DNA of 64,000 bases from Candidatus Zhuqueibacterota bacterium (GCA_030950365.1 JAUZRQ010000038.1:62001-126000); one strand, 5' to 3'. Positions 25,806-37,034 are shown, counted from the first letter of the stretch. Numbers and translations: made by a program. Notes: generated by a model not told the origin, from the letters alone.

Positions 25806-27602
25806 CTATGCCGCCGCTTCGGCTTCGGCATAGAGCGCCTCGATTTTGTCTTTGTACCGTTCGGTGATGACCTTGCGTTTCAGCTTCAGCGTCGGGGTGA
25901 GCTCGCCGGAATCGATGCTGAAATCTTCGGGCAGGATATAGAACTTTTTGATGGTCTCGAACGAGGCCAGTTGTTTGTTGCGCTCCTCGACCTCCTGCTC
26001 GATCAGCTCCCGCACCTTCGGATGTTGCGTCAATTGCTCCCACGAGCTGTACTCGAGGCCCTCTTTGGTAGCCCAGGCTTCTACCTGCGGTTGATCCAAT
26101 GTGATCAACGCCACCAAAAACTTCTTTTGATCGCCATAAGCCACCACCTGGCTAATATACCTCGACGTACGGATGATGCGCTCCACCCGCTGCGGCGCGA
26201 TGTTTTTGCCGCCAGCGGTGATGATCAGGTCTTTTTTGCGGTCGGTGACGCGCAGGAAGTTGTCCTCATCGATCTCGCCGATATCACCAGTGTATAGCCA
26301 ACCATCTTTATCGATTGTTTCCTGAGTGGCTTCAGGGTTTTTGTAGTAGCCTTTCATCACGTTGGGGCCGCGGAACAGAATTTCACCATCGTCGGCGATT
26401 TTCTGTTCGATTCCTGGCCCAGGTGGCCCTACCGTGCCGAATTTGTAGTGATCGAACCGGTTCACGTTGGTGAACGACGTGTTTTCGGTCATACCGAGGC
26501 CTTCCAGAATGAGAATACCGCAGGCATGGAAAAAGCGCGCGATGGTGACGTTGAGCGGCGCCGCGCCGGAAATGGTGAACACCACCCGGCCGCCAAGGGC
26601 TTCGCGGATTTTGTGAAACACCAGCCTGTCGGCCAGTTTGTACTTCATGGCCAGGCCCGCCGGCACCGGCTGCCGCTTTTCCTTGAGCTCGCTAACCCGG
26701 GTGCCAACTTCAAGCGCCCAGTTGAATAGCTTCTGCTTGACGCCGCCGGCATCGGCGACCTGCGAGGTGATGCGCTCGTACACTTTTTCATAAATGCGCG
26801 GCACGCTGGCGAAAAAGTGGGGCCGGACCTCGCGCAAATTCTCGGCCACTTTTTCGAGGCTTTCCGCAAAAGCCAGGGTGAAACCAGCCCGCATGGACGT
26901 GAACACGATGATGCGCGCGAACACGTGTGCCAGCGGCAAAAATAGTAGGGTTTCATAATGTTCCTTGATGTGCAGGCATTCTAACACCGACTGTGAGGTA
27001 AACAAGAAATTGCCATGTGTGAGCATGGCGCCTTTGGGCACGCCGGTGGTGCCAGATGTGTAAACGATCGAGGCGAGGTCGTCGCGTTCCACCGCTTCGG
27101 TGCGCTGGGCAAATTCGTCATCGGATACCCCATCGCCGCGCGAAAGAAACTCGTCCCAAGTGAGCACACCTTCCGGCAGACTGGCCGGCGCATCGTAAAT
27201 GACGATGTGTTTTAGCTTTTGCAATTGCTGCCGCACCGACAGGATTTTCTCCAGTTGCTCCTGGTTTTCCACCATGAGCAGCACCGCCTCGCTGTGGTTG
27301 ATGATGTACGCACAATCGTCCGCAAGATTAGATGGGTAAATGCCCACCGTAACCGAGCCGATATTTTCAGCGGCGAAGTCGCACTGCACCCATTCCAGCC
27401 GGGTCTGGCTCAAAATGTTGACTTTATCCCCCTTTTGAACGCCGAGAGCCATGAGGCTCTTGGAAATGCGCTTGCACGCGTCAAAATGCTCCTGCCAGGT
27501 TAATGAATGCCACTGCCCGTCCTTTTTGAATTTGTAAGCCACGCGATCGGGATGCGTATCGCACAGCTTTTTGAATAGCTGAAAAATGTTTTTTTCTTCC
27601 AT
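25806..27602 (-). CDS. Long-chain acyl-CoA synthetase (AMP-dependent synthetase), copy 2
   Basis: ANL-superfamily adenylating enzyme, 598 residues, similar to FadD15-type long-chain fatty-acid CoA ligases. The P-loop-like IVYTSGTTGVPKGAMLTHGN, the core GLGMTENTSFTNVNRF, and the hinge YTGDIGEIDEDNFLRVTDRKKDLIITAGGKNIAPQ with catalytic-lysine context are all present. ATG 27602 has GGAGGGA upstream; the GTG four codons earlier would place that site inside the gene. It is a close tandem paralogue of the next gene (much of the sequence is identical) and lies 32 bp behind it. It should activate fatty acids to acyl-CoA at the membrane. Chain-length preference is unknown. Confidence 0.92.
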   Translation of the reverse strand: MEEKNIFQLFKKLCDTHPDRVAYKFKKDGQWHSLTWQEHFDACKRISKSLMALGVQKGDKVNILSQTRLEWVQCDFAAENIGSVTVGIYPSNLADDCAYIINHSEAVLLMVENQEQLEKILSVRQQLQKLKHIVIYDAPASLPEGVLTWDEFLSRGDGVSDDEFAQRTEAVERDDLASIVYTSGTTGVPKGAMLTHGNFLFTSQSVLECLHIKEHYETLLFLPLAHVFARIIVFTSMRAGFTLAFAESLEKVAENLREVRPHFFASVPRIYEKVYERITSQVADAGGVKQKLFNWALEVGTRVSELKEKRQPVPAGLAMKYKLADRLVFHKIREALGGRVVFTISGAAPLNVTIARFFHACGILILEGLGMTENTSFTNVNRFDHYKFGTVGPPGPGIEQKIADDGEILFRGPNVMKGYYKNPEATQETIDKDGWLYTGDIGEIDEDNFLRVTDRKKDLIITAGGKNIAPQRVERIIRTSRYISQVVAYGDQKKFLVALITLDQPQVEAWATKEGLEYSSWEQLTQHPKVRELIEQEVEERNKQLASFETIKKFYILPEDFSIDSGELTPTLKLKRKVITERYKDKIEALYAEAEAAA

Positions 27603-27634
27603 ATCTCCCTCCACAGCCGTTTAGGACGCTTTTC

Positions 27635-29419
27635 TTAGTCTGCCTCGTAGAGTGCTTCCAGTTCCTTGCGGAAACGTTCAGTTACCAGCTTGCGTTTTAC
27701 TTTCAGCGTGGGGGTCAATTCACCGCCCTCAATGGAGAAGTCCCTCGACACAATAAAGAATTTCTTGATGGTTTCGAACGAGGCCAGGTGCTTGTTTTGC
27801 TCTTCGATTTCGCGGGCGATGAGCTCGCGCACTTTGGGATGCTGCGCCAGCTCTTCCCAAGAATTGTACTGGACCCCCTGCTCGGTCGCCCAGGCCTCCA
27901 CCTGCTCCTGATCCAGGGTGATCAGCGCCACCAGGTATTTCTTGCGATCGCCGTAGGCCATGCACTGGCTGATGTAGCGCGACGAGGCGATGATTTTTTC
28001 CACATGTTGCGGCGCAATGTTCTTGCCGCCGGCGGTGATGATCAGGTCCTTCTTGCGATCGGTGATGCGCAGAAAACCGTCTTCATCGATTTCGCCCACG
28101 TCGCCGGTGTACAGCCAGCCGTCCTTGTCGATGGTCTCTTTGGTGGCTTCGGGATTCTTGTAATAGCCTTTCATCACGTTTTTGCCGCGAAACAGAATCT
28201 CGCCGTCTGGCGCGATTTTCTGTTCGATCTCGGGGCCAGGTGGGCCAACAGTGCCGAATTTGTAGTTGTCGTAACGGTTCACATTGGTGAACGAGGTGTT
28301 TTCGGTCATGCCGATGCCTTCGAGGATCAGGATACCGCAGGCATGGAAGAATTTAGCCACGTCCACATTCAGCGGCGCGGCGCCGGAAACCGTCCAGACG
28401 ATCCGCCCACCCAGGGCCGCCTGGATTTTGCCAAATACCAGCCTTGTGGCCAGTTTGTATTTGAACACCAGTCCGCCGGGAATGGACTGCTTTTTCTGCT
28501 TCAATTCGCTCACCTGATAGCCCACCCCGAGCGCCCAGTTGAATAGCCTGGCTTTCAGCCCGCCGGCATCTTCCACGCCCTGGGTGATTTTTTCGTACAC
28601 TTTTTCATAAATGCGCGGTACGCTGGCAAAGAAGTGCGGCCGGGTTTCTTTGAGATTGTCCGCCACTTTTTCGATGCTTTCTGCAATGTTGATGGTGAGC
28701 GCATTGCGCATGCAGAAATGCACGATCAGTCGCGCAAACACGTGCGCCAGCGGCAGGAACAGCAATGTCTCGAATTCCGGTTTTAGATAAAGAGACTCGG
28801 CCGCCGACCACGAGGTGAACACAAAATTGCCGTGCGTCAGCATCGCCCCTTTGGGCACACCGGTGGTGCCGGAAGTGTACACGATCGCCGCCAGATCGTC
28901 GCGCTGGATGTTGTTGGCGCGTTCCTCGAATTCCTCGTCCGAAATGGCGCTGCCTTTTTGCAGGAACTCCTGCCAGCTCATCACCCCGTTGTCTGCCTTG
29001 CCGCTGCCATCAAAGATCACGATGTGTTTCAATTGTTTTAGCTTGTCACGTTCGGTGAGCACTTTTTGCAACTGCTCGTCGTTTTCCACGAAAATCAATA
29101 CGCCGTCGCTGTGGTTGATGATGTAAGCAGCCTCATCGGGCAGCAGGGTCGGATAAATGCCCACCGTGGTGGCGCCGGCGCCAATAATGCCGAAATCGCA
29201 CTGAATCCATTCCAGCCGGGTTTGGCTCAAAATATTGACCTTATCCCCCTTTTGAACGCCGAGAGCCATCAGGCTTTTCGAGATGCTTTTGCAGGTCTCC
29301 TGATGCTCCCGCCACGTCACCTCGATCCAGCGGTCGTCTTTTTTGTAGCGAAAGGCAATCTTATCCGAATTTTTCTCACAAACATCTCGAAAAAGATGGT
29401 ACACAGATTGTTCATTCAT
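27635..29419 (-). CDS. Long-chain acyl-CoA synthetase (AMP-dependent synthetase), copy 1
   Basis: 594 residues with the same motif set as copy 2: IVYTSGTTGVPKGAMLTHGNFVFTS, EGIGMTENTSFTNVNRYDNYKFGTVGPPGPEIEQKI, and YTGDVGEIDEDGFLRITDRKKDLIITAGGKNIAPQ. The two differ mainly in the N-terminal substrate-pocket half, which would fit different acyl preferences. The start overlaps the end of the upstream unknown gene by 8 bp (ATGAATGA), with GGAGAGG as ribosome-binding site, suggesting coupled translation. Confidence 0.92.
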   Translation of the reverse strand: MNEQSVYHLFRDVCEKNSDKIAFRYKKDDRWIEVTWREHQETCKSISKSLMALGVQKGDKVNILSQTRLEWIQCDFGIIGAGATTVGIYPTLLPDEAAYIINHSDGVLIFVENDEQLQKVLTERDKLKQLKHIVIFDGSGKADNGVMSWQEFLQKGSAISDEEFEERANNIQRDDLAAIVYTSGTTGVPKGAMLTHGNFVFTSWSAAESLYLKPEFETLLFLPLAHVFARLIVHFCMRNALTINIAESIEKVADNLKETRPHFFASVPRIYEKVYEKITQGVEDAGGLKARLFNWALGVGYQVSELKQKKQSIPGGLVFKYKLATRLVFGKIQAALGGRIVWTVSGAAPLNVDVAKFFHACGILILEGIGMTENTSFTNVNRYDNYKFGTVGPPGPEIEQKIAPDGEILFRGKNVMKGYYKNPEATKETIDKDGWLYTGDVGEIDEDGFLRITDRKKDLIITAGGKNIAPQHVEKIIASSRYISQCMAYGDRKKYLVALITLDQEQVEAWATEQGVQYNSWEELAQHPKVRELIAREIEEQNKHLASFETIKKFFIVSRDFSIEGGELTPTLKVKRKLVTERFRKELEALYEAD

Positions 29420-30311
29420 GTTCCTCTCCTTTCAGTAGCTTCAAACCGGCTTTTTTCTTGTCAAGGAATCTGGCATCATCCAGATGAAATTTTTGCTCGC
29501 TCAGGCATTGATGAAAGGCTTTCTGATAGGCGCTTGATTCAAAGAAGGACCGGATTTCGGGATCGAGTGGCAGAATTTGCACATCGGAGGTCCACTCAAA
29601 CGGGCCATTCGTGCTCAGGTCTATGACGCAGCCCAGTTCAATGGCCCAGGACATCTCGGCGATCGTCAGGCGGCTCAGATCGCGGGCCAAAGCATACAAA
29701 TTCGCCTCTTTCGCCGGATTGTAAAAACGGAAATAGCTGCGGTAAAAATACGCATTGTGGAAATACTCGGGAAAATTTAGAATGCCGGCCAGTCCATGCA
29801 GGCGGCACAAGGCTTTGAGGAGTTTGAGCACCTTTTTAGCCACGCCCAGCCCGGGATGCGCCTGGCCGGGAAGCGGCGGCCGGTCCGGCGTGAAATCCTG
29901 ATACGGATTCTGCATCATCAGCCAGTCGATGCAGAGCATTTTGAAGCGCTTTTTCGCCAGGCGTTCATCCACGTCTGGATCCGGGCAAAAATACGTCTCG
30001 CGCAGGCGGGCTTCGGAAAGCAGATTATCAGGCGTGGCGGCTTGATGATACACCTTTAAGGCCTGCTGAAAATCTTCCAGGGGCACAATCTCGATGATGA
30101 AATCGGAGAAGCCTTTTTTGCGCAGCTCCAGGAAAATGCCCGATTTTTCCAGTGCGCGGCGGATTTCATCAGCGGTGTATTTACCCAGATACAGGATGGA
30201 TCCCTGTTTATCGGACAGTTGTCCTAGGAGATCGTTTTCACCGATGAGGATGCCTCCATCGGCGTCGGACGAACCGCCAGCGATTTTCGGCTTCCGTTTG
30301 CGTTTTGGCAT
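29412..30311 (-). CDS. Uncharacterised protein coupled to acyl-CoA synthetases
   Basis: 299 residues, no signal peptide, no membrane segment, basic first ten residues (MPKRKRKPK). I do not recognise the family. The middle has an aromatic-rich stretch (YFHNAYFYRSYFRFYNPAKEANLYALARDLSRL, about 200-232). That is followed by IAEMSWAIELGCVIDLSTNGPFEWTSDVQ, which looks like a folded alpha/beta domain rather than low complexity. A YFCPDPDVDERLAKKRFKMLC segment lies near 105-125. It is first in a three-gene minus-strand operon and overlaps the first synthetase, so a role in fatty-acid activation or its control is plausible. That is context only. Confidence 0.7.
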   Translation of the reverse strand: MPKRKRKPKIAGGSSDADGGILIGENDLLGQLSDKQGSILYLGKYTADEIRRALEKSGIFLELRKKGFSDFIIEIVPLEDFQQALKVYHQAATPDNLLSEARLRETYFCPDPDVDERLAKKRFKMLCIDWLMMQNPYQDFTPDRPPLPGQAHPGLGVAKKVLKLLKALCRLHGLAGILNFPEYFHNAYFYRSYFRFYNPAKEANLYALARDLSRLTIAEMSWAIELGCVIDLSTNGPFEWTSDVQILPLDPEIRSFFESSAYQKAFHQCLSEQKFHLDDARFLDKKKAGLKLLKGEEHE

Positions 30312-30534
30312 GAATGGATTTGTGGTGTTTTCGATTGCGAGAGGGATTCAGCGCGATTAGCATTAGCAATTTAATATATAAAATGCAAAAAGCAACTGTA
30401 AAAGCGCTGAAAATGTGGGCTTTAGCGGATTTTTCTGCTTAGGACTTGTGCTGACAGAATAAGGAACTCCGCCAGCCAAAGAAAGAAAGTAAGCAGAGCT
30501 TGCCGGGGGGGATTGAAGCTCATACGCAAAAACT

Positions 30535-31914
<1,380 letters not shown>

Positions 31915-32267
31915 GTTTCTCAAAAACGTTTATAATGAACAGGGTTTCTGGATTAGGTGTTTCGGTGCAGTGGGGGCTGTCGCATTTTACCAACCTCGAT
32001 GTTGCAAAAATGAAACGAAGAATATATTCACACAGGTCCTGTAAAAAAGCATTAAAGCATCCTGCTGGATAAGGACAGACGTTTTCTCAAATAGGTAACC
32101 TCCAAACAATTCACTGGTTAGGTATGTAGAGTATGCAACATGCCAGTCCTGATCTCCTGCACTTGCCGGCACCATTACGAGCTGCTTGCGGGAATAGTTG
32201 TTACAAATTTAGCAATTACTATACCAGGAATTGTCTGCAAGAGTATTGAATCTCGGCCAGGGGACCA
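31915..32267. other. Intergenic stretch, nothing recognised
   Basis: About 350 bp between two minus-strand genes. Short reading frames here have no support. It presumably carries the promoter of the response regulator; no sigma-54 site was found in it. Confidence 0.45.
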
Positions 32268-33992
32268 TTAACACAGGCCTTTTAACTGGCTAATATATTC
32301 CGGATCAGCTCCCGGATCATATTGCGATTCGAGATAACGATGGACAAAGAATTGCAAAATCATGGCGGTATCCGTGGTGAGCTTCTGCTGAATCTCCCAA
32401 TCGGCGAAAGAGAGGAGGACCGAAGCTTGAAACAGATGGGCCATGGCGTCGATTTCGCGGCGAATGAAGAGCTGGGCCTGTTCTTCTTTGGCGTCCAGTA
32501 ATTGGCTGAAACGGTCGGCCGCATTGTGGATCATCTCAGACAGGCTGGCTTTTATCGGCGCCAGCGCTGGCGCGTTGACGGCCTCTACCATCCCGGCCAT
32601 GGTATCGAAATAGGCCGCATGAAAGCCGTACTTGCGGCAATCGCGCAGTACCTGCAGACACAGCACATTGTGGCTGCCCTCCCAGCTTTCGTACACCACC
32701 GAATCGCGATACAATCGCGGAATCACCGAAAAGGTTTCCACGGCGCCGTTGCCGCCGAGGATTTCCTGCGCGCGCCGCAGGGCCAGCGAAGCTGCAATGG
32801 ATGTGCTATATTTGTTGATGTTGACCAGCAGACGGTGCACAGCCTTTTCGGCATCCGTGGCCTGCCGCAAATCCATACGATCGATCAGCCTGGATAGATA
32901 CAGCGTGGAGGCCAGGCCGGCATACAGTGACGCTTTGATTTCAGCCAGAGCTTCCTGGACCAGGGGATAGCGGATAATGGGCGCGCCAAAGGCCTTGCGC
33001 CGATTGGCGAAGGCGCGTGCTTCCAGGTAGCCGCGTTGCATAAGTCCGCAAGAGCCGATGGCATTGAACCATCGCGATACGTTCAGCACCATTTCGATGA
33101 TGATTTTGAATCCCTCATCGATGGCGCCGATCTGATAGCCAATGGCGCCGTCGAAATCGATTTCTCCGGTGGCCAGGGTGCGGGTGCCGAATTTGTCTTT
33201 GAGCCGGCGGAGGCTGAAGCCGTTCAGCGAGCCATCATCCAGCTTGCGGGGCACCATGAAAGCGCCGAGACCGCGCGTGCCCTCCGGTGCGTTTTGCGGC
33301 CGGGCGCTGATCAGAAACAGGTCGGCGTTGGCCACGGAGCAAAACCACTTTTCGCCGCTGATGCGCCACACCCCGGGCTCGCCAACCACCGGCACCGCCG
33401 TGCAGGCGTTTGCGCCGACATCCGAGCCGCCCTGAATTTCGGTGATAAACTGAGCGCCAACCAGCCGGCGGTCGTAATCCGCCGATAGCAGCCCGGACAG
33501 GTAGCGGTCGCGCAACGTGTCCGGCGCTTTGGCCTGCAGCGCGCGGATCAGGCCCGACGTGCAGGCAATGGGACAGGCGTGCCCCATCTCACCGCAGTGT
33601 GACAGCAGAAAAAACAGTGCCGCCTGCTTCAGGGCATGGCCGGGTTTAGCTTGCAAGGACAGGATGCCGGATTCGATGGCGGCGCGGCCGGCCACGTGGT
33701 AAGACGGATGAAAGCGGATCTCCTCGATGCGCTCACCCAGATCGTTCCAGCGCACCAGTTGTGGGTGGTTGCCGATGCGGTCGTTTTCCTCGGCCGCCGG
33801 ATCGATGACCCGGGCGCAGGTTTCGCCGAAAGCCTCGAGTTGTGGCTGCAATTCGGCAAACGGCTCATCCCCCATAAAAAAACGCAGCATGTTTTGAAAC
33901 GCGCGGTTGCCTGTATAGAAATTTTGCGATACGTCTTCGCGCCACTCCTGAAATGCGGCGCGCGCCTCGTCGAATCGGTTGCTGGTTGACAT
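32268..33992 (-). CDS. AidB-like acyl-CoA dehydrogenase
   Basis: Flavoprotein of 574 residues, longer than ordinary acyl-CoA dehydrogenases (about 380) and near AidB/ACAD11-type proteins (about 540). Visible are the FAD-binding ITEIQGGSDVGANACTAVP, SGEKWFCSVANADLFLISAR, FGTRTLATGEIDF, and the RAQEILGGNGAVETFSVIPRLYRDSVVYESWEGSHNVLCLQVLRD stretch typical of AidB. A helical C-terminal extension of about 120 residues follows. It lies 21 bp downstream of the YdjY-like gene, in the same operon. It may oxidise acyl-CoA or, like AidB, act in alkylation stress; the sequence does not decide. Confidence 0.87.
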   Translation of the reverse strand: MSTSNRFDEARAAFQEWREDVSQNFYTGNRAFQNMLRFFMGDEPFAELQPQLEAFGETCARVIDPAAEENDRIGNHPQLVRWNDLGERIEEIRFHPSYHVAGRAAIESGILSLQAKPGHALKQAALFFLLSHCGEMGHACPIACTSGLIRALQAKAPDTLRDRYLSGLLSADYDRRLVGAQFITEIQGGSDVGANACTAVPVVGEPGVWRISGEKWFCSVANADLFLISARPQNAPEGTRGLGAFMVPRKLDDGSLNGFSLRRLKDKFGTRTLATGEIDFDGAIGYQIGAIDEGFKIIIEMVLNVSRWFNAIGSCGLMQRGYLEARAFANRRKAFGAPIIRYPLVQEALAEIKASLYAGLASTLYLSRLIDRMDLRQATDAEKAVHRLLVNINKYSTSIAASLALRRAQEILGGNGAVETFSVIPRLYRDSVVYESWEGSHNVLCLQVLRDCRKYGFHAAYFDTMAGMVEAVNAPALAPIKASLSEMIHNAADRFSQLLDAKEEQAQLFIRREIDAMAHLFQASVLLSFADWEIQQKLTTDTAMILQFFVHRYLESQYDPGADPEYISQLKGLC

Positions 33993-34013
33993 GGCAGGCT
34001 CCCGGATTTTGGG

Positions 34014-34727
34014 TTACGGCTGGTTTTTCGAATCCTCCGGCCGGAGCCGGAAGAAGATCACCGCTTTGCGCTTTTTGCCGCGCCGGAATTGGGGACGCAC
34101 TTCAAAACGGGTGGTGCCGCGGGCGTAATCGCGGATGGTGTAGGCGCGGTTGCCGACCTTGCTGCCCGGGCAACTGTACAGACAAACGATGCAGCCCGAT
34201 TTCCATTCCGGAATCAGCGCCAGATTGCCGCCGAAACGGAAGTCGAAGCCCTGGCCGCCGGGATCCACCAGCAAGCTATCGACCGGAATGGGCTTTGACA
34301 GCCCCTTCCACCATACGCGGATATCCACCGGCGTGCCCTCGATGCGCGTATCCGGCGCCGGATGGCCAGGATTGTTGCGTTCGTCCCAGGCCGCGGTGGT
34401 TAAATTGTTGCCCGGCCGCGCCCCAATGCGTTCCAGCGCGGCGTAAAAATCGCGGTCGCTGACATACGCTTTGAACAGGGCCTCCGACGCGGCTCGCCCT
34501 TTTTTCCAGACCACGAAATGATAGCGCGGGGTCCATTTGAACCGGCCGGAAAATGCACCTGGATTGAATTCCGCCAGGATGCGCACCTCGGCGGTAGTTC
34601 TATCCACCGCCAGCGGGTGCTTTTTGTCCAGGCCGAAAAAATCCTGGCCGTAAGTAGAAGTGATGAACCCCGCCAGGCAAAAGGCGATCAGGAAAAACAG
34701 ATGGTTAATCGAATATCGGAATTGCAT
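34014..34727 (-). CDS. Exported YdjY-domain-like protein
   Basis: 237 residues with an N-terminal signal sequence (MQFRYSINHLFFLIAFCLAGFITSTYGQ). The body, from VRILAEFNPGAFSGRFKWTPRYHFVVWKKGRAASEALFKAYVSDRDFYAALERIGARPGNN to VDIRVWWKGLSKPIPVDSLLVD, follows the layout of YdjY-type domains. Two cysteines lie near the end (SGCIVCLYSCPG), a CxxCxxxC cluster that could bind metal or form disulphides. A basic tail follows. Function unknown; it precedes an acyl-CoA dehydrogenase gene by 21 bp. Confidence 0.6.
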   Translation of the reverse strand: MQFRYSINHLFFLIAFCLAGFITSTYGQDFFGLDKKHPLAVDRTTAEVRILAEFNPGAFSGRFKWTPRYHFVVWKKGRAASEALFKAYVSDRDFYAALERIGARPGNNLTTAAWDERNNPGHPAPDTRIEGTPVDIRVWWKGLSKPIPVDSLLVDPGGQGFDFRFGGNLALIPEWKSGCIVCLYSCPGSKVGNRAYTIRDYARGTTRFEVRPQFRRGKKRKAVIFFRLRPEDSKNQP

Positions 34728-35103
34728 CGGCGGTCTCCTGAACGGTAGGGGAGTATTCTGCTGGATCGATGGTGCTTACTGTGATGTTATGCACAGTTGA
34801 GTTTGTTTGATTAATCTTACAGATTTTTGTTGAAAATGTAAAGGGTAAAACGCGTAGTAGAGCGACTCACTGAGTCGCTTTTGGGGTTTTGTCCGCATGT
34901 ATTGTTTCACGACTCTGGAGAGGCGTGCTACCTTTCGTCAGAAAAAATTTGCTTTTTTGAGATATGGTTGACAATTTTGTTGTCGAACCCGAAAAACAAC
35001 GACTTGTGACAATGGCCATGTGCCGGTGAATCCGTCAGAATGCAGGTGGCGTTTACCGCCCGTACGGATATCGCGGCACGAATAACTTCCGGCTGCATAC
35101 ATC
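34728..35103. other. Divergent intergenic region with a GACTC/GAGTC repeat
   Basis: 376 bp between divergent genes. It holds a repeat unit (34854-34931) related to the tandem copies at 59858. A TTGACA hexamer lies near 34968 without a good partner -10. Confidence 0.5.
34854..34931 (+). repeat. GACTC/GAGTC repeat, single copy
   Basis: GTAGTAGAGCGACTCACTGA at the left and CGACTCTGGAGAGGCGTGCTAC at the right, with GCATGTATTG between. This is the same order of blocks as in the 90-bp tandem units at 59858-60032. Confidence 0.55.
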
Positions 35104-36726
35104 ATGCTTAAACCGTTGAGCTGGACGCGCCTGTTCCTGCTTTGCCTTTTCTTTACATTGCCGCTGGCGGAGGCGGTGTGGCCGCAGAGCATTCAGGAAC
35201 TGACCGAGGCGGATTTCAAAGCCATGCGGCTGATCCTGTCCGAGCAGGATCGCAAGGCATTCGACCGGTTGAACACGCTCGATGAAAAACGCGAATGGGC
35301 GCGCATCTACTGGAAACGCCGCGATCCCACGCCGACGACGGATCAAAACGAGCGTTACGAGGAGTTCATCCAGCGGCTGAAATACGTTCGCCAGTGGTTC
35401 AGCGCCCCTAGCGAACTTGGATTTGACGACCGCGGCCGAATTTATTTACGCTACGGCGAGCCCACCGAGCGGTTTGTTCAGCCGATCGGCGAGCTGAATG
35501 TCAAGCCCAATGAATCGTGGTCGTACAGCGGCATCTATCCCGGCCTGGTGTTCGATTTCGTCAGCCGGGGCACATATTACCGGCTGGTGGATGATTTGAG
35601 TCAGGCGCTGGGTGCGCGCACCGAGCCGGCGGCCGAGATGGAAAATCTGATCAACCTGTACGACAGCCGCACGCACCTGGATCCGCGTTACGAACGTATT
35701 GCCAGCGAGCTGCGGCGGGCGCTGTCGGTGGATATGAGCGACTATGGCGCGCGATCCGATCCGCGCAACCTGCGCATCGGCAATTTGAACCTGGCCCGGC
35801 AGGAAATGGCCGACATCGTGAATGAGCTGCAGCGGATCCGCACTGAAGCCCCCAAAGTGGTGTACCGCCACGATTACAAAAAGAAGCCGCTGGCCATTGC
35901 GCATAGTCTGGCCCGTTTCCGTGCGCCGGACGGCCGGGTGCGCGTGGAGCTGTATTACGGCATCCCGTACAATCAGCTGCAATTCGAGCCACGGGGCCAG
36001 CTTTTTCAGGCGCCGCTGATCGGCAGCATCGCGGTCTTCGACTCGAGCTTCCGCCGGCTGGCCCTGGATTCCATCAATACGCGGCTTTTGGCGCGCAACG
36101 CCGTGGCCATGCAGCGCGGTGCGTTCATCAGCCAGTTCAATTTTCGGCTCGCCCCCGGGAAATATCATCTGGCCATAAGATTTGAGAATCCGGCGGGGAA
36201 CCGGCTGGGCATCCTGCGGGCGGAATTTACCTGTCCGCTATTTCCGGACGATGCCCTGGCCATGAGCGATCTGCAGCTTTCGCCGCAGATTGTCCGTCCT
36301 CACGGTATAGCCGGGCGCGACTCGGTGCAGCAGCAGCACATGCGCCGTTTCATCAAGCATGGGCTGCGAGTGATGCCTCTGCCCGGGCTCACCATCGATA
36401 AATCGCGGATGCTGTATGTGTATTTCGAAATCTACAATCTGCAAGCCGATGCCGGTGGTAAAACGCAATATGAACTGGAATACAGCCTGCGCGATCTGGC
36501 GGAGAAAAAGGGACTGATCCGCCGTTTGTTTGGCGGCAAAAAGCCGGTGCTTTCGGTGGTGGAAAGCCGCTCGGGCCGGGATCGAAATCCCATTGAGTAC
36601 ATCGGCATCGATCTGAGCCAGCAGAAGCCGGGCAAATACCGGTTGCAGATTGTGGTGCGTGACAAGGTGAGTGGCCAGAAGGTGCAGGCTTCCGTGCCGG
36701 TGAACGTGGTTCAACGGGCCGGATAA
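35104..36726 (+). CDS. Exported GWxTD-domain protein
   Basis: 540 residues with a signal peptide (about 1-28, ending WPQS). Residues 30-170 have the GWxTD-domain layout: LTEADFKAMRLILSEQDRKAFDRLNTLDEKREWARIYWKRRDPTPTTDQNERYEEFIQRLKYVRQWFS and DDRGRIYLRYGEPTERF. The remainder is predicted beta-rich, with no catalytic motif. GWxTD proteins are widespread in FCB and Acidobacteria but their function is not established. It lies alone upstream of the TonB operon on the same strand. Confidence 0.8.
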   Translation: MLKPLSWTRLFLLCLFFTLPLAEAVWPQSIQELTEADFKAMRLILSEQDRKAFDRLNTLDEKREWARIYWKRRDPTPTTDQNERYEEFIQRLKYVRQWFSAPSELGFDDRGRIYLRYGEPTERFVQPIGELNVKPNESWSYSGIYPGLVFDFVSRGTYYRLVDDLSQALGARTEPAAEMENLINLYDSRTHLDPRYERIASELRRALSVDMSDYGARSDPRNLRIGNLNLARQEMADIVNELQRIRTEAPKVVYRHDYKKKPLAIAHSLARFRAPDGRVRVELYYGIPYNQLQFEPRGQLFQAPLIGSIAVFDSSFRRLALDSINTRLLARNAVAMQRGAFISQFNFRLAPGKYHLAIRFENPAGNRLGILRAEFTCPLFPDDALAMSDLQLSPQIVRPHGIAGRDSVQQQHMRRFIKHGLRVMPLPGLTIDKSRMLYVYFEIYNLQADAGGKTQYELEYSLRDLAEKKGLIRRLFGGKKPVLSVVESRSGRDRNPIEYIGIDLSQQKPGKYRLQIVVRDKVSGQKVQASVPVNVVQRAG

Positions 36727-36862
36727 GGTGCAAAAAGTTGCAGGATGTCCGTGAAATTTGTTGCATAGCCGTGAAACAGTGAAACAGCCTAATTTTCTCA
36801 AACATTCTAAAAAAATAATAAGTTGTAGGTCGGTAAATCGGGATTTTCGGTGCTTTATGCCA

Positions 36863-36879
36863 TTGGCATGAAGGTTGCA
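36863..36879 (+). promoter_or_regulatory. Sigma-54 (-24/-12) promoter
   Basis: TTGGCATGAAGGTTGCA keeps the GG-N10-GC core and matches the consensus YTGGCACGrnnnTTGCw except for one C-to-T. Transcription should begin near 36890. It is the only site of this quality I found in the window. Confidence 0.75.
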
Positions 36880-37034
36880 AAATTGTCATAATACCAGCTA
36901 CTATCCTTTCAGCAATGAAATTCCGTTGTTAGCAAGATAAGTCGACTCCCACACTATTTGCACACTTCAACGTTGTGCCCGCCTGTCGTTGTCTTGCTAG
37001 CGCGTCCGCACCAAACGAGAGGAGGAAGAACTCA

